DNA of 64,000 nt from Botryococcus braunii (Eukaryota > Chlorophyta > Trebouxiophyceae), in contig MVGU01001560.1 in the NCBI GenBank assembly GCA_002005505.1, forward strand, positions 1-64,000, read 5' to 3'. Shown in pieces: positions 26,227-35,984 of this stretch (within the stretch, counting starts at the first letter, position 1; the number at the start of each line of letters is the position of its first letter). Position numbers and translations under genes: made by a program. A model generated the notes under the pieces. The model worked only from the letters and a program-made list of their open reading frames with translations, searched no databases and was not told the origin of the DNA.

Positions 26227-26566
26227 TATTAATTCGTCCACATCAATACCCTGAATTTGACGACATCCTTGTGCAACAAGACGAGCTTTGTACCTTATAA
26301 CATTACCATGGGCATCGACTTTAACAGAATAGATCCAGTGAACTGGGATGACTTTCTTTCCTCTGGGTCTTTCAGTGTACTCAAAGCACTCATGAGCATC
26401 GAGAGAGTTCTTCTCCTCGATCATGGCTTGTTCCCAAAACACCCACTGATCAGACATTCGTGCCTCACGATAGTTACTTGGTACAGGAATCTTGCTAAAT
26501 CTCACTCCTGCAGGACTAGCAAGGCAAGCACGTAGAAAAGCAATACTGGCAGGTTCACTGGCATCC
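26227..26566 (-). pseudogene. E1 reverse transcriptase fragment (Copia-2, minus)
   Basis: This matches E2 31381-31719 in reverse complement: VPSNYREARMSDQWVFWEQAM, VIPVHWIYS, RYKARLVAQGCRQI, then it stops after IDVDE and joins the LTR. The catalytic region and RNase H are deleted. It is broken at its other end, at CATCC, by insertion of E2. Confidence 0.9.
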
Positions 26567-27281
26567 TGTTATAGGTAATGACCTAGATTAAGTAATTACT
26601 TAGGGAGCATTACTGTTGGACTTATTCAGAGGTATTCTTCTGACTCATCCTAGGCAAAACAGTCGTGCATGCCAGGCTGCCCTGGACGGCACAACACTGT
26701 TGGGCCTTAGGTGCAAACTACTGCATACTTCTTCCAGCTAGTCCTAGGAACTTGGCTGTGAAGCGACATAATTCCTTGACAGACCTCAGTCTTCCTCACG
26801 TAACTTCACATAGAGGTTTGGATAACTTTGCATTGACTCACACAGCATCGTGGCACTCAGTGGAACTTGTTTTTGGGACCTCGAATACGTCTTCGAGGTC
26901 ATTCAAACTAATTCTTAGGCGGCCACATCAGTGTGTTTAATTAGGTACAGAAAATGGGACCTTTAGGTATTTTGTCTAGGACACATCATCCGTATTGGAT
27001 TACCAATTAGGGACCTTTTGGAATGAGAAGCTTTCAGGGACTCGACTTTTATCGAGTCCCTTGGGCGCCAAACACGGTCAGGTATTTAACTGCTGGAGGC
27101 GACAGACTCGTCATTCGTTGGTTGGCCGAATCCTGTGCCACGGAATGGAAGTCCTGTCTGTTTGCTACAAGTTGAAGCTTGCTATTGCATATTTGATTTG
27201 TCTTTGAGACAGTCGCACTTGCTTTTTGGTTGCCGCAAGGGAAGGCGCTCCTGTCGAACCTGTATCAGTCGCGCGCAAAGG

Positions 27282-27389
27282 GTACGTTGGCACTTTGACA
27301 GATGATAGAATAGCATGATGTATTTGATAACCACTGCATTTGCAAGGTTGCTCATTGCTCTGGCTAAATCGTAATGCTTGGGGCAATAG
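27282..27389 (+). other. Intron-like 108-bp segment in Copia-2 LTR block 1
   Basis: The segment starts GTACGT and ends CAATAG, between AAAGG and GTGTGTCGAGG. Block 2 in the same LTR has AAAGG joined exactly to GTGTGTCGAGG (about 27848-27865). Removing GT...AG from block 1 therefore gives block 2. CTAAATC upstream of the AG could act as a branch site. Confidence 0.6.
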
Positions 27390-27552
27390 GTGTGTCGAGG
27401 TCTGACTGACGAAACCTCTACAGTGCATTGACAAATCCTTTTGCGGACTTACAGGTATTGATGTAGTTGTGATTTAATGAGATAATTCCTATTTGGTTAG
27501 ATGTTTCGTTGACTGTCGCAAAGCTGTGCTGTTAGGTTGTCAAGGGAACGAG

Positions 27553-27603
27553 TGTGCCGGACTCAGGTCCGGCACAGAACATGTCTGAGACGATGCTATA
27601 AAA
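27553..27603 (+). promoter_or_regulatory. Copia-2 LTR core promoter: inverted repeat plus TATA box
   Basis: A perfect inverted repeat (arms GTGCCGGAC, 4-nt loop, 27553-27574) lies 22 bp upstream of TATAAAA (27597-27603). The pair recurs in the Copia-2 LTR copies here and the inverted repeat also in the diverged subfamily. Transcription would start near 27630 and include block 2. Function is inferred from the TATA-like sequence. Confidence 0.5.
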
Positions 27604-27944
27604 CCAGCTGATGTGAGAAGTAATTTATGTGTATATGAGATTGTGCCAGTAGGGCAAGCAGTAATATTGTCCCATGTAATCAATTCGTTGGTTGGCCGAA
27701 TCCTGTGCCACGGAATGGAAGTCCTGTCTGTTTGCTACAAGTTGAAGCTTGCTATTGCATATTTGATTTGTCTTTGAGACAGTCGCACTTGCTTTTTGGT
27801 TGCCGCAAGGGAAGGCGCTCCTGTCGAACCTGTATCAGTCGCGCGCAAAGGGTGTGTCGAGGTCTGACTGACGAAACCTCTACAGTGCATTGACAAATCC
27901 TTTTGCGGACTTACAGGTGTTCTCTCTGCCCATAACCTTTTACA

Positions 27945-27959
27945 GGTTATGGGCCCACC
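27945..27959 (+). other. E2 primer-binding site, half-tRNA type
   Basis: GGTTATGGGCCCACC is the reverse complement of 15 nt of the plant-type initiator tRNA-Met anticodon arm (GGUGGGCCCAUAACC). It begins directly after the LTR. This is the same kind of primer as in Drosophila copia, where a cleaved 5' half of the tRNA is used. Confidence 0.8.
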
Positions 27960-28095
27960 TGCCCATCGAGCTACGCCGAAGCCAAGGTTGCAGAGTACGA
28001 GGAGTCCGCCTTGAATACCTGCTGCACGTCATATCCAGAACGATTCATATCTGCAAAGTGACCCAGACTTGCAGAAACCCATAACCTTTCACACA

Positions 28096-30463
28096 ATGAC
28101 CCAGTCTGCGGAATCATCTCCAATGGACCAGCTGAACCAACAGCCTCCTGTAAGTCTGGGTGGTCAATCCACAGAAGAGGAGAAGACAGCACTCCCAGTG
28201 GTTTCGATACTGACAGCCTTACTGCACGAGGACACAACAGAGCCATCAACAACAAATGTTAAGGTAGCCCATCCCTTATTAAAGGATGGGTGGAATTTCA
28301 AGTCCTGGCTTTATGATCTGACCACTGCAGCTATTCACAAGGAGTGCACGGAGGCCTTTCAGAAACCCCTTCCTTTCACGAGAGCAAATGCTGCTGCCAT
28401 GATGCTGATCACTGGCAGTGTCCCAGTGGAGTGGAGTCCTATGTTGACAATGAAGCCCTCTGCCTTTGATGCCCTGTTATACATAGCCAATAAGTTCACT
28501 GGAGGACACAACAAGTCTGTTAACCGCCAGTGGCTACACACACTCAAAACAGAGCACATGACCAGGGAGGAGACGTTCGAGACATTTGTCATGAAAAAAT
28601 TCATACTTTTCCAGAACCTCCTGGACAACTCCCACTCCATTGACCCCGAAGATGTCACTAATGCTATTGTGGATTGTCTCCCCACTGAGCTAGCACAGTT
28701 CAAAGGAGCACTCTATGGGCATTGTTGCGGGCGCTCCTCAGAAGATGTGGTAAAAATCCTGCAGAGCCATGCCTATGGTGCTGGCTTCAATGACCAGCTC
28801 CCTCGACCTCTTCCCAAGGCAGCGGCAGTCCTCCCAAAGTCCCAGGACCCTGAGGCAGACCAGTCAGAGCAAGACAGAAAGAGGTCACGAAAAGTCAGGT
28901 GCTGGGAGTGTGGGAGCCGTGGACACATCAGCAAGGAGTGCACAAAATGGAAAAAGGGTACTGGAGAGGAGCAAGCTGGCGACAGAAGTAAGCATTCACT
29001 GCCAAGTGTTCCCTCTGCATCCAACAGTACCCATGTTCCATGTCCTAAAAACGCAGAAGCCATTCCTATCTCGCTGCCCAGTGTGACGTTTAATGTATTA
29101 CAAAGTGGTGGGATAGGGCACTCGTGCGAGGAATGGCTTGTAGACTCTGGGGCTACTGTCCACCTGGTTAATGACTTTGGTGTATTGCAGAACCCCACAG
29201 TGTACACAGAACCACGTCAACTGCAGTTGGCTACATCAGAGTCTCATGGTTCCATCATTGCTAGTGGGAGTGTGTGTCTGGTGAATGCAGAAGGGCAGTT
29301 ACTGTGGCTCCATAATGTACAATGTGTTCCACAGGCCAGCACAAATCTCTTGTCTGTATCAGCTGGGGTAAGGGATGGTATTCAATTTGTTCCACGTGAG
29401 AATGGGACCTACAGCAGTCTGGTGGGACCCATGGGTTGGGAGTGCAGCATTGTAGAAAGATATGGGTTGTATGTTCTGAGGGGAATTTATCCCACCAAAT
29501 ATCAGGTGGCTTGTCAAGTGTGTGTGAACCCTATGTCTGCACATCATGCTGCGCACAAACCTGCACATAACTGCAAGTTGCGAAAACTTTGGCATGAGAG
29601 GTTAGGGCATCCTGGGAAGACAGCCACAGAGCGTTTGAGCAGGGAGGAGTTGTGTACTGGGATACCTGTGTCCCTTCTTCCTTGTTCAAAGTGCGATACT
29701 CACTGTGACCCTTGTGTTCGGGGAAAGCAGTGTAAACCATCTTTCAAGCCAAGTTCACATGAGCCGCCTCGAGTACTGCATCGAATACATGCGGATACGG
29801 TTGGTGCCATGTCAACTCCTGGCGTTGAAGGGGAAAAGTTTTCTGTCACAGTAGTGGATGAGTTGTCTAATTTCGTTTCAGTGTTACCAGTCACTAGCAA
29901 GGCTACCATTGCATCTCATTTGACAGACACTATTACATACTGGGAGAGACAGACAGAATCCAAGGTTAAGGCGGTTAGGACTGACAGGGGCACAGAGTTC
30001 TTGAATAAAACGTTTCATGGGTTCTGTACAGAGAATGGCATTCACACTGAGACCTCTGCCGCGTATACTCCACAGCAGAATGGAGTTGCTGAGAGAATGA
30101 ATCGAACATTGAAAGAGAAGGCCAGAAGATTGCTGTTGGGTGTTCAGGCAGATGAGAGTCTTTGGGTGGATGCAATGCTTACTGCTGCATATTTACATAA
30201 TGTGATGCCAGTCTCTGGTCGGGAGAAAACCCCATTTGAAATGTTCACTGGCTCTGTCCCTGATCTGTCCCATTTGCGCAAGTGGGGCTGTTTGGCATAC
30301 GTGAAACATGCCAAGCACCAGGTGTCATCTTTGGGTGCACAGTCTGAGGCAGGTATGTTTGTGGGATACTGTCCACACACCAAGGGGTACAAGGTCCGAC
30401 TGCCTGGTAGGACAGTGGTGTCTCCGAGTGTACATTTTGTGGAGAGCCAGAGTGGTGCGTCTG
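28096..30463 (+). CDS. gag-pol: E2 gag-protease-integrase (Copia-2), truncated by an LTR
   Basis: One frame, about 789 codons from ATG at 28096. Gag has AHPLLKDGWNF, GGHNKSVNRQWL and the knuckle CWECGSRGHISKEC. Protease has WLVDSGATVHLVND. Pre-integrase has LWHERLGHPG and a Cys cluster. Integrase has D (HADTVGA), D (VRTDRGTEF) and E (QQNGVAERMNR). The frame is intact until VESQSGAS, then runs into the reverse LTR at 30464 and stops at 30466-30468. The same sequence in E1 (63990 on the minus strand) goes on into a 410-codon linker. Gag, protease and integrase could be made, but not as one protein with RT. Confidence 0.92.
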
Positions 30464-31380
30464 TGTGAAAGGTTATGGGCAGAGAGAACACCTGTAAGTC
30501 CGCAAAAGGATTTGTCAATGCACTGTAGAGGTTTCGTCAGTCAGACCTCGACACACCTATTGCCCCAAGCATTACGATTTAGCCAGAGCAATGAGCAACC
30601 TTGCAAATGCAGTGGTTATCAAATACATCATGCTATTCTATCATCTGTCAAAGTGCCAACGTACCCTTTGCGCGCGACTGATACAGGTTCGACAGGAGCG
30701 CCTTCCCTTGCGGCAACCAAAAAGCAAGTGCGACTGTCTCAAACACAAATCAAATATGCAATAGCAAGCTTCAACTTGTAGCAAACAGACAGGACTTCCA
30801 TTCCGTGGCACAGGATTCGGCCAACCAACGAATGACGAGTCTGTCGCCTCCAGCAGTTAAATACCTGACCGTGTTTGGCGCCCAAGGGACTCGATAAAAG
30901 TCGAGTCCCTGAAAGCTTCTCATTCCAAAAGGTCCCTAATTGGTAATCCAATACGGATGATGTGTCCTAGACAAAATACCTAAAGGTCCCATTTTCTGTA
31001 CCTAATTAAACACACTGATGTGGCCGCCTAAGAATTAGTTTGAATGACCTCGAAGACGTATTCGAGGTCCCAAAAAACAAGTTCCACTGAGTGCCACGAT
31101 GCTGTGTGAGTCAATGCAAAGTTATCCAAACCTCTATGTGAAGTTACGTGAGGAAGACTGAGGTCTGTCAAGGAATTATGTCGCTTCACAGCCAAGTTCC
31201 TAGGACTAGCTGGAAGAAGTATGCAGTAGTTTGCACCTAAGGCCCAACAGTGTTGTGCCGTCCAGGGCAGCCTGGCATGCACGACTGTTTTGCCTAGGAT
31301 GAGTCAGAAGAATACCTCTGAATAAGTCCAACAGTAATGCTCCCTAAGTAATTACTTAATCTAGGTCATTACCTATAACA
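30464..31380 (-). repeat. Short Copia-2 LTR variant inside E2 (minus, 917 bp)
   Basis: TGTGAAAGG...CCTATAACA. It lacks about 460 bp of the full LTR: only one block remains, the one with the GT...AG segment, joined to the normal LTR end. Recombination between the two blocks would give this. Flanks are GTCTG on the left and GGATG on the right, so there is no target duplication. Confidence 0.85.
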
Positions 31381-31381
31381 G

Positions 31382-33031
31382 GATGCCAGTGAACCTGCCA
31401 GTATTGCTTTTCTACGTGCTTGCCTTGCTAGTCCTGCAGGAGTGAGATTTAGCAAGATTCCTGTACCAAGTAACTATCGTGAGGCACGAATGTCTGATCA
31501 GTGGGTGTTTTGGGAACAAGCCATGATCGAGGAGAAGAACTCTCTCGATGCTCATGAGTGCTTTGAGTACACTGAAAGACCCAGAGGAAAGAAAGTCATC
31601 CCAGTTCACTGGATCTATTCTGTTAAAGTCGATGCCCATGGTAATGTTATAAGGTACAAAGCTCGTCTTGTTGCACAAGGATGTCGTCAAATTCAGGGTA
31701 TTGATGTGGACGAAGTCTTCGCACCCACCAGTAGCTTTGGGGCTCGACGTGTTCTTCTGTGTAAGGCAGCTGCTGAGGATATGGAAATTCATCAGCTCGA
31801 TATAAAAACGGCCTTTTTGAATGGGGATCTGGAGGAAGAGGTTTACGTTACTCAACCTCCAGGATTTCACAATGGTGGTCCCCAAGTGTGTCGCTTGCGT
31901 AAGGCTCTGTACGGCCTCAAACAAGCTCCACGTGCCTGGTATCATACGCTTGATGCCACACTGGCTAAACATGGATTTACTGCATGCATGTCAGATGCAG
32001 GAATCTATGTGTCAAATGTTCCAGGGGAAGATCCTGTGTATTTGGTTCTCTTTGTAGACGACATGCTGATCATGTCAAAGGCTCTCCCACGTGTATTGGC
32101 CTTTAAGGAGACTATAGGGAAAGAGTTTTCTATTCATGATCTTGGGGAAGTCAAGGATTTCCTGGGATGTCAGATTGTTCGAGATCGAGAGCGGAAGCTG
32201 ATGTGGATGAGTAGTGGGCTGAAGATAGATGCATTGGTGGACAGTTTTGGACTTAGTGGTGACACACGGGCCTATGACACACCCATGAGTAAATCATTTG
32301 TGCACACCAGTCACTCCACTCAGTCCAATCCCATTGATGGGGCTGGGGTTGCTTTGGAACCCGGGCATCGTTACTGTGAGCTGATTGGCTCGCTTCTGTA
32401 TTTAGCTAATACCACACGTCCTGATATTGCTCATGCGGTAGGGGTTCTTTCACGGTATAGAGGCACACCTACCACTGCACATATGCAAGAAGGTCTTCGA
32501 GTGGTCCGGTATTTGAAGGACACTCGGGATCTTGCACTCCAGCTTGGTGGGGGCACATCTCCTCTTGAGGGTTATGTCGATGCCGACTATGCGGGTGATC
32601 TAGATATGCGAGCATCCACTACAGGTTTCGTGTTCCAAGTTTATGGTGGGTCAGTTGTTTGGGGCAGCAAGAAACAAAGTGCCACTGCTACATCAACAGT
32701 GGAATCAGAGTTTCGAGCTGCTAGTCATGCTGTGAAAGAAGCCATTTGGCTTCGCGGTTTCTTGGAGGAGATTCATGTTGATGTGTGGAAACCTCCTCTG
32801 TTCATTGATAACTCTGGGTGTGTTCGGAATTTACGGAATCTTGTAAATTCCAAGTACACCAAGCATGTTGCTGTGGCATTTCACCATGCACGTGCTGCTG
32901 TCATTCAGGGTGACGTGGACGTGAAGTATGTACCCACCCAGAAGAATGTGGCGGACATCTTTACGAAACCACTCGTCCCTGTGTTGTTCAAGATTCACCG
33001 CAATACACTTGGTGTCGTTTCACGCGAGTGA
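31382..33031 (+). CDS. pol: E2 reverse transcriptase and RNase H (Copia-2)
   Basis: Open from the LTR junction, about 549 codons to the stop at 33031. It starts in the linker (DASEPASIAFLRACLA), then RT: VPSNYREA, RYKARLVAQGCRQI, QLDIKTAFLNGDLEEEVY, LYGLKQAPRAWY and the catalytic FVDDMLIM (about residue 204 of the ATG/GTG-started frame). RNase H: DADYAGDLD, ATSTVESEF, NVADIFTKPL. It has no own ATG in a credible place; it was the C-terminal half of Gag-Pol before the linker was lost. Confidence 0.93.
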   Translation, partial: DASEPASIAFLRACLASPAGVRFSKIPVPSNYREARMSDQWVFWEQAMIEEKNSLDAHECFEYTERPRGKKVIPVHWIYSVKVDAHGNVIRYKARLVAQGCRQIQGIDVDEVFAPTSSFGARRVLLCKAAAEDMEIHQLDIKTAFLNGDLEEEVYVTQPPGFHNGGPQVCRLRKALYGLKQAPRAWYHTLDATLAKHGFTACMSDAGIYVSNVPGEDPVYLVLFVDDMLIMSKALPRVLAFKETIGKEFSIHDLGEVKDFLGCQIVRDRERKLMWMSSGLKIDALVDSFGLSGDTRAYDTPMSKSFVHTSHSTQSNPIDGAGVALEPGHRYCELIGSLLYLANTTRPDIAHAVGVLSRYRGTPTTAHMQEGLRVVRYLKDTRDLALQLGGGTSPLEGYVDADYAGDLDMRASTTGFVFQVYGGSVVWGSKKQSATATSTVESEFRAASHAVKEAIWLRGFLEEIHVDVWKPPLFIDNSGCVRNLRNLVNSKYTKHVAVAFHHARAAVIQGDVDVKYVPTQKNVADIFTKPLVPVLFKIHRNTLGVVSRE

Positions 33032-33209
33032 CGTCTTATTTTCCGGCTGGTGTTCACCACGACCGAGTGACCACGGGCAAAGGCGGAGGGTGAGGAGATT
33101 AGCTACCTCCTTCACTAGTAACTCCCCCGAAGCACGCCTGACCCAGAAGCATGTACTACAGTGGGCGTTGCCTGAGAAATAGTACAATAGCTGGACCTCT
33201 GAAACGTCC

Positions 33210-33218
33210 AAGGGGAAG
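33210..33218 (+). other. E2 polypurine tract
   Basis: AAGGGGAAG directly before TGTTATAGG of the 3' LTR, as in Copia-1. Confidence 0.8.
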
Positions 33219-33851
33219 TGTTATAGGTAATGACCAAGATTAGGTAATTACTTAGGGAGCATTACTGTTGGACTTATTCAGAGGTATTCTTCTGACTCAT
33301 CCTAGGCAAAACAGTCGTGCATGCCAGGCTGCCCTGGACGGCACAACACTGTTGGGCCTTAGGTGCAAACTACTGCATACTTCTTCCAGCTAGTCCTAGG
33401 AACTTGGCTGTGAAGCGACATAATTCCTTGACAGACCTCAGTCTTCCTCACGTAACTTCACATAGAGGTTTGGATAACTTTGCATTGACTCACACAGCAT
33501 CGTGGCACTCAGTGGAACTTGTTTTTGGGACCTCGAATACGTCTTCGAGGTCATTCAAACTAATTCTTAGGCGGCCACATCAGTGTGTTTAATTAGGTAC
33601 AGAAAATGGGACCTTTAGGTATTTTGTCTAGGACACATCATCCGTATTGGATTACCAATTAGGGACCTTTTGGAATGAGAAGCTTTCAGGGACTCGACTT
33701 TTATCGAGTCCCTTGGGCGCCAAACACGGTCAGGTATTTAACTGCTGGAGGCGACAGACTCGTCATTCGTTGGTTGGCCGAATCCTGTGCCACGGAATGG
33801 AAGTCCTGTCTGTTTGCTACAAGTTGAAGCTTGCTATTGCATATTTGATTT
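33219..33851 (+). repeat. E2 3' LTR, left part
   Basis: TGTTATAGGTAATGACC up to ATATTTGATTT in block 1. A solo LTR is inserted after 33851. The rest is 35236-35980, and the two parts join to a normal LTR once one GATTT copy is removed. Confidence 0.92.
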
Positions 33852-35230
33852 TGTTGTAGGTAATGACCTAGATCAGGTAATTACTTAGGGAGCATTACTG
33901 TTGGACTTATTCAGAGGTATTCTTCTGACTCATCCTAGGCAAAACAGTCGTGCATGCCAGGCTGCCCTGGACGGCACAACACTGTTGGGCCTTAGGTGCA
34001 AACTACTGCATACTTCTTCCAGCTAGTCCTAGGAACTTGGCTGTGAAGCGACATAATTCCTTGACAGACCTCAGTCTTCCTCACGTAACTTCACATAGAG
34101 GTTTGGACAACTTTGCATTGACTCACACAGCATCGTGGCACTCAGTGGAACTTGTTTTTTGGGACCTCGAATACGTCTTCGAGGTCAGTCAAACTAATTC
34201 TTAGGCGGCCACATCAGTGTGTTTAATTAGGTACAGAAAATGGGACCTTTAGGTATTTTGTCTAGGACACATCATCCGTATTGGATTACCAATTAGGGAC
34301 TTTTTGGAATGAGAAGCTTTCAGGGACTCGACTTTTATCGAGTCCCTTGGGCGCCAAACACGGTCAGGTATTTAACTGCTGGAGGCGACAGACTCGTCAT
34401 TCGTTGGTTGGCCGAATCCTGTGCCACGGAATGGAAGTCCTGTCTGTTTGCTACAAGTTGAAGCTTGCTATTGCATATTTGATTTGTGTTTGAGACAGTC
34501 GCACTTGCTTTTTGGTTGCCGCAAGGGAAGGCGCTCCTGTCGAACCTGTATCAGTCGCGCGCAAAGGGTACGTTGGCACTTTGACAGATGATAGAATAGC
34601 ATGATGTATTTGATAACCACTGCATTTGCAATGTTGCTCATTGCTCTGGCTAAATCGTAATGCTTGGGGCAATAGTTGTGTCGAGGTCTGACTGACGAAA
34701 CCTCTACAGTGCATTGACAAATCCTTTTGCGGACTTACAGGTATTGATGTAGTTGTGATTTAATGAGATAATTCCTATTTGGTTAGATATTTCGTTGACT
34801 GTCGCAAAGCTGTGCTGTTAGGTCGTCAAGGGAACGAGTGTGCCGGACTCAGGTCCGGCACAGAACATGTTTGAGACGATGCTATAAAACCAGCTGATGT
34901 GAGAAGTAATTTATGCGTATATGAGATTGTGCCAGTAGGGCAAGCAGTAATATTGTCCCATGTAATCGATTCGTTGGTTGGCCGAATCCTGTGCCACGGA
35001 ATGGAAGTCCTGTCTGTTTGCTACAAGTTGAAGCTTGCTATTGCATATTTGATTTGTGTTTGAGACAGTCGCACTTGCTTTTTGGTTGCCGCAAGGGAAG
35101 GCGCTCCTGTCGATCCTGTATCAGTCGCGCGCAAAGGGTGTGTCGAGGTCTGACTGACGAAACCTCTACAGTGCATTGACAAATCCTTTTGCGGACTTAC
35201 AGGTGTTCTCTCTGCCCATAACCTTTCACA
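33852..35230 (+). repeat. Solo Copia-2 LTR (1379 bp) with target duplication GATTT
   Basis: Complete LTR, TGTTGTAGG...CCTTTCACA, flanked by GATTT at 33847-33851 and 35231-35235. No internal sequence remains, so it arose by insertion and then recombination between LTRs. It sits in the block of an LTR of its own family. Confidence 0.95.
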
Positions 35231-35235
35231 GATTT

Positions 35236-35980
35236 GTCTTTGAGACAGTCGCACTTGCTTTTTGGTTGCCGCAAGGGAAGGCGCTCCTGTCGAACCTGTA
35301 TCAGTCGCGCGCAAAGGGTACGTTGGCACTTTGACAGATGATAGAATAGCATGATGTATTTGATAACCACTGCATTTGCAAGGTTGCTCATTGCTCTGGC
35401 TAAATCGTAATGCTTGGGGCAATAGGTGTGTCGAGGTCTGACTGACGAAACCTCTACAGTGCATTGACAAATCCTTTTGCGGACTTACAGGTATTGATGT
35501 AGTTGTGATTTAATGAGATAATTCCTGTTTGGTTAGATATTTCGTTGACTGTCGCAAAGCTGTGCTGTTAGGTTGTCAAGGGAACGAGTGTGCCGGACTC
35601 AGGTCCGGCACAGAACATGTCTGAGACGATGCTATAAAACCAGCTGATGTGAGAAGTAATTTATGCGTATATGAGATTGTGCCAGTAGGGCAAGCAGTAA
35701 TATTGTCCCATGTAATCAATTCGTTGGTTGGCCGAATCCTGTGCCACGGAATGGAAGTCCTGTCTGTTTGCTACAAGTTGAAGCTTGCTATTGCATATTT
35801 GATTTGTCTTTGACACAGTCGCACTTGCTTCTTGGTTGCCGCAAGGGAAGGCGCTCCTGTCGAACCTGTATCAGTCGCGCGCAAAGGGTGTGTCGAGGTC
35901 TGACTGACGAAACCTCTACAGTGCATTGACAAATCCTTTTGCGGACTTACAGGTGTTCTCTCTGCCCATAACCTTTTACA
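35236..35980 (+). repeat. E2 3' LTR, right part
   Basis: GTCTTTGAGACAGTCGC to CCTTTTACA. It contains the rest of block 1 with the intron-like segment, the GTGCCGGAC inverted repeat, TATAAAA and block 2. It ends like the 5' LTR (CCTTTTACA), not like the solo LTR (CCTTTCACA), which supports the pairing. Confidence 0.9.
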
Positions 35981-35984
35981 CATC

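Larger units (their letters stand above)
26567..27944 (+). repeat. E2 5' LTR (1378 bp)
   Basis: TGTTATAGG...CCTTTTACA. Contents: inverted repeats at 26877-26900 (GACCTCGAA arms) and 27037-27060 (GGGACTCGA arms); block 1 at about 27113-27456 including the intron-like segment; an inverted repeat at 27553-27574; a TATA-like box; block 2 at about 27682-27918. Many frames inside recur in each copy because the copies are nearly identical, not because they look coding. Confidence 0.9.
26567..35980 (+). mobile_element. E2: Copia-2 element inserted in E1
   Basis: 5' LTR 26567-27944, primer site, gag-protease-integrase frame, a reverse-oriented LTR (30464-31380), RT-RNase H frame, purine tract, and a 3' LTR (33219-35980) itself split by a solo LTR. 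The left flank is CATCC (26562-26566). The right flank is CATC followed directly by the Copia-3 LTR, so it fits a 5-bp duplication whose last base was displaced by that later insertion. The linker between integrase and RT, present in E1 at 62764-63996, is missing here. Confidence 0.9.

Noticed and set aside
26665..26940. An 84-91 codon frame (MHARLPWTAQHC...) found at least five times, in both orientations
   Set aside because: It lies within the Copia-2 LTR and recurs only because the LTR copies are nearly identical. It has no family motif and no start context.
27165..27434. Antisense frames in Copia-2 LTR blocks (MSMHCRGFVSQ...)
   Set aside because: Same reason: repeated LTR sequence. The frame crosses the intron-like segment without changing character, as a chance frame would.
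24850..35980. The large inverted arrangement as a palindromic DNA transposon or foldback element
   Set aside because: The arms are LTRs and RT sequence of a known copia family, and target duplications fit retrotransposon insertions. No transposase is present.
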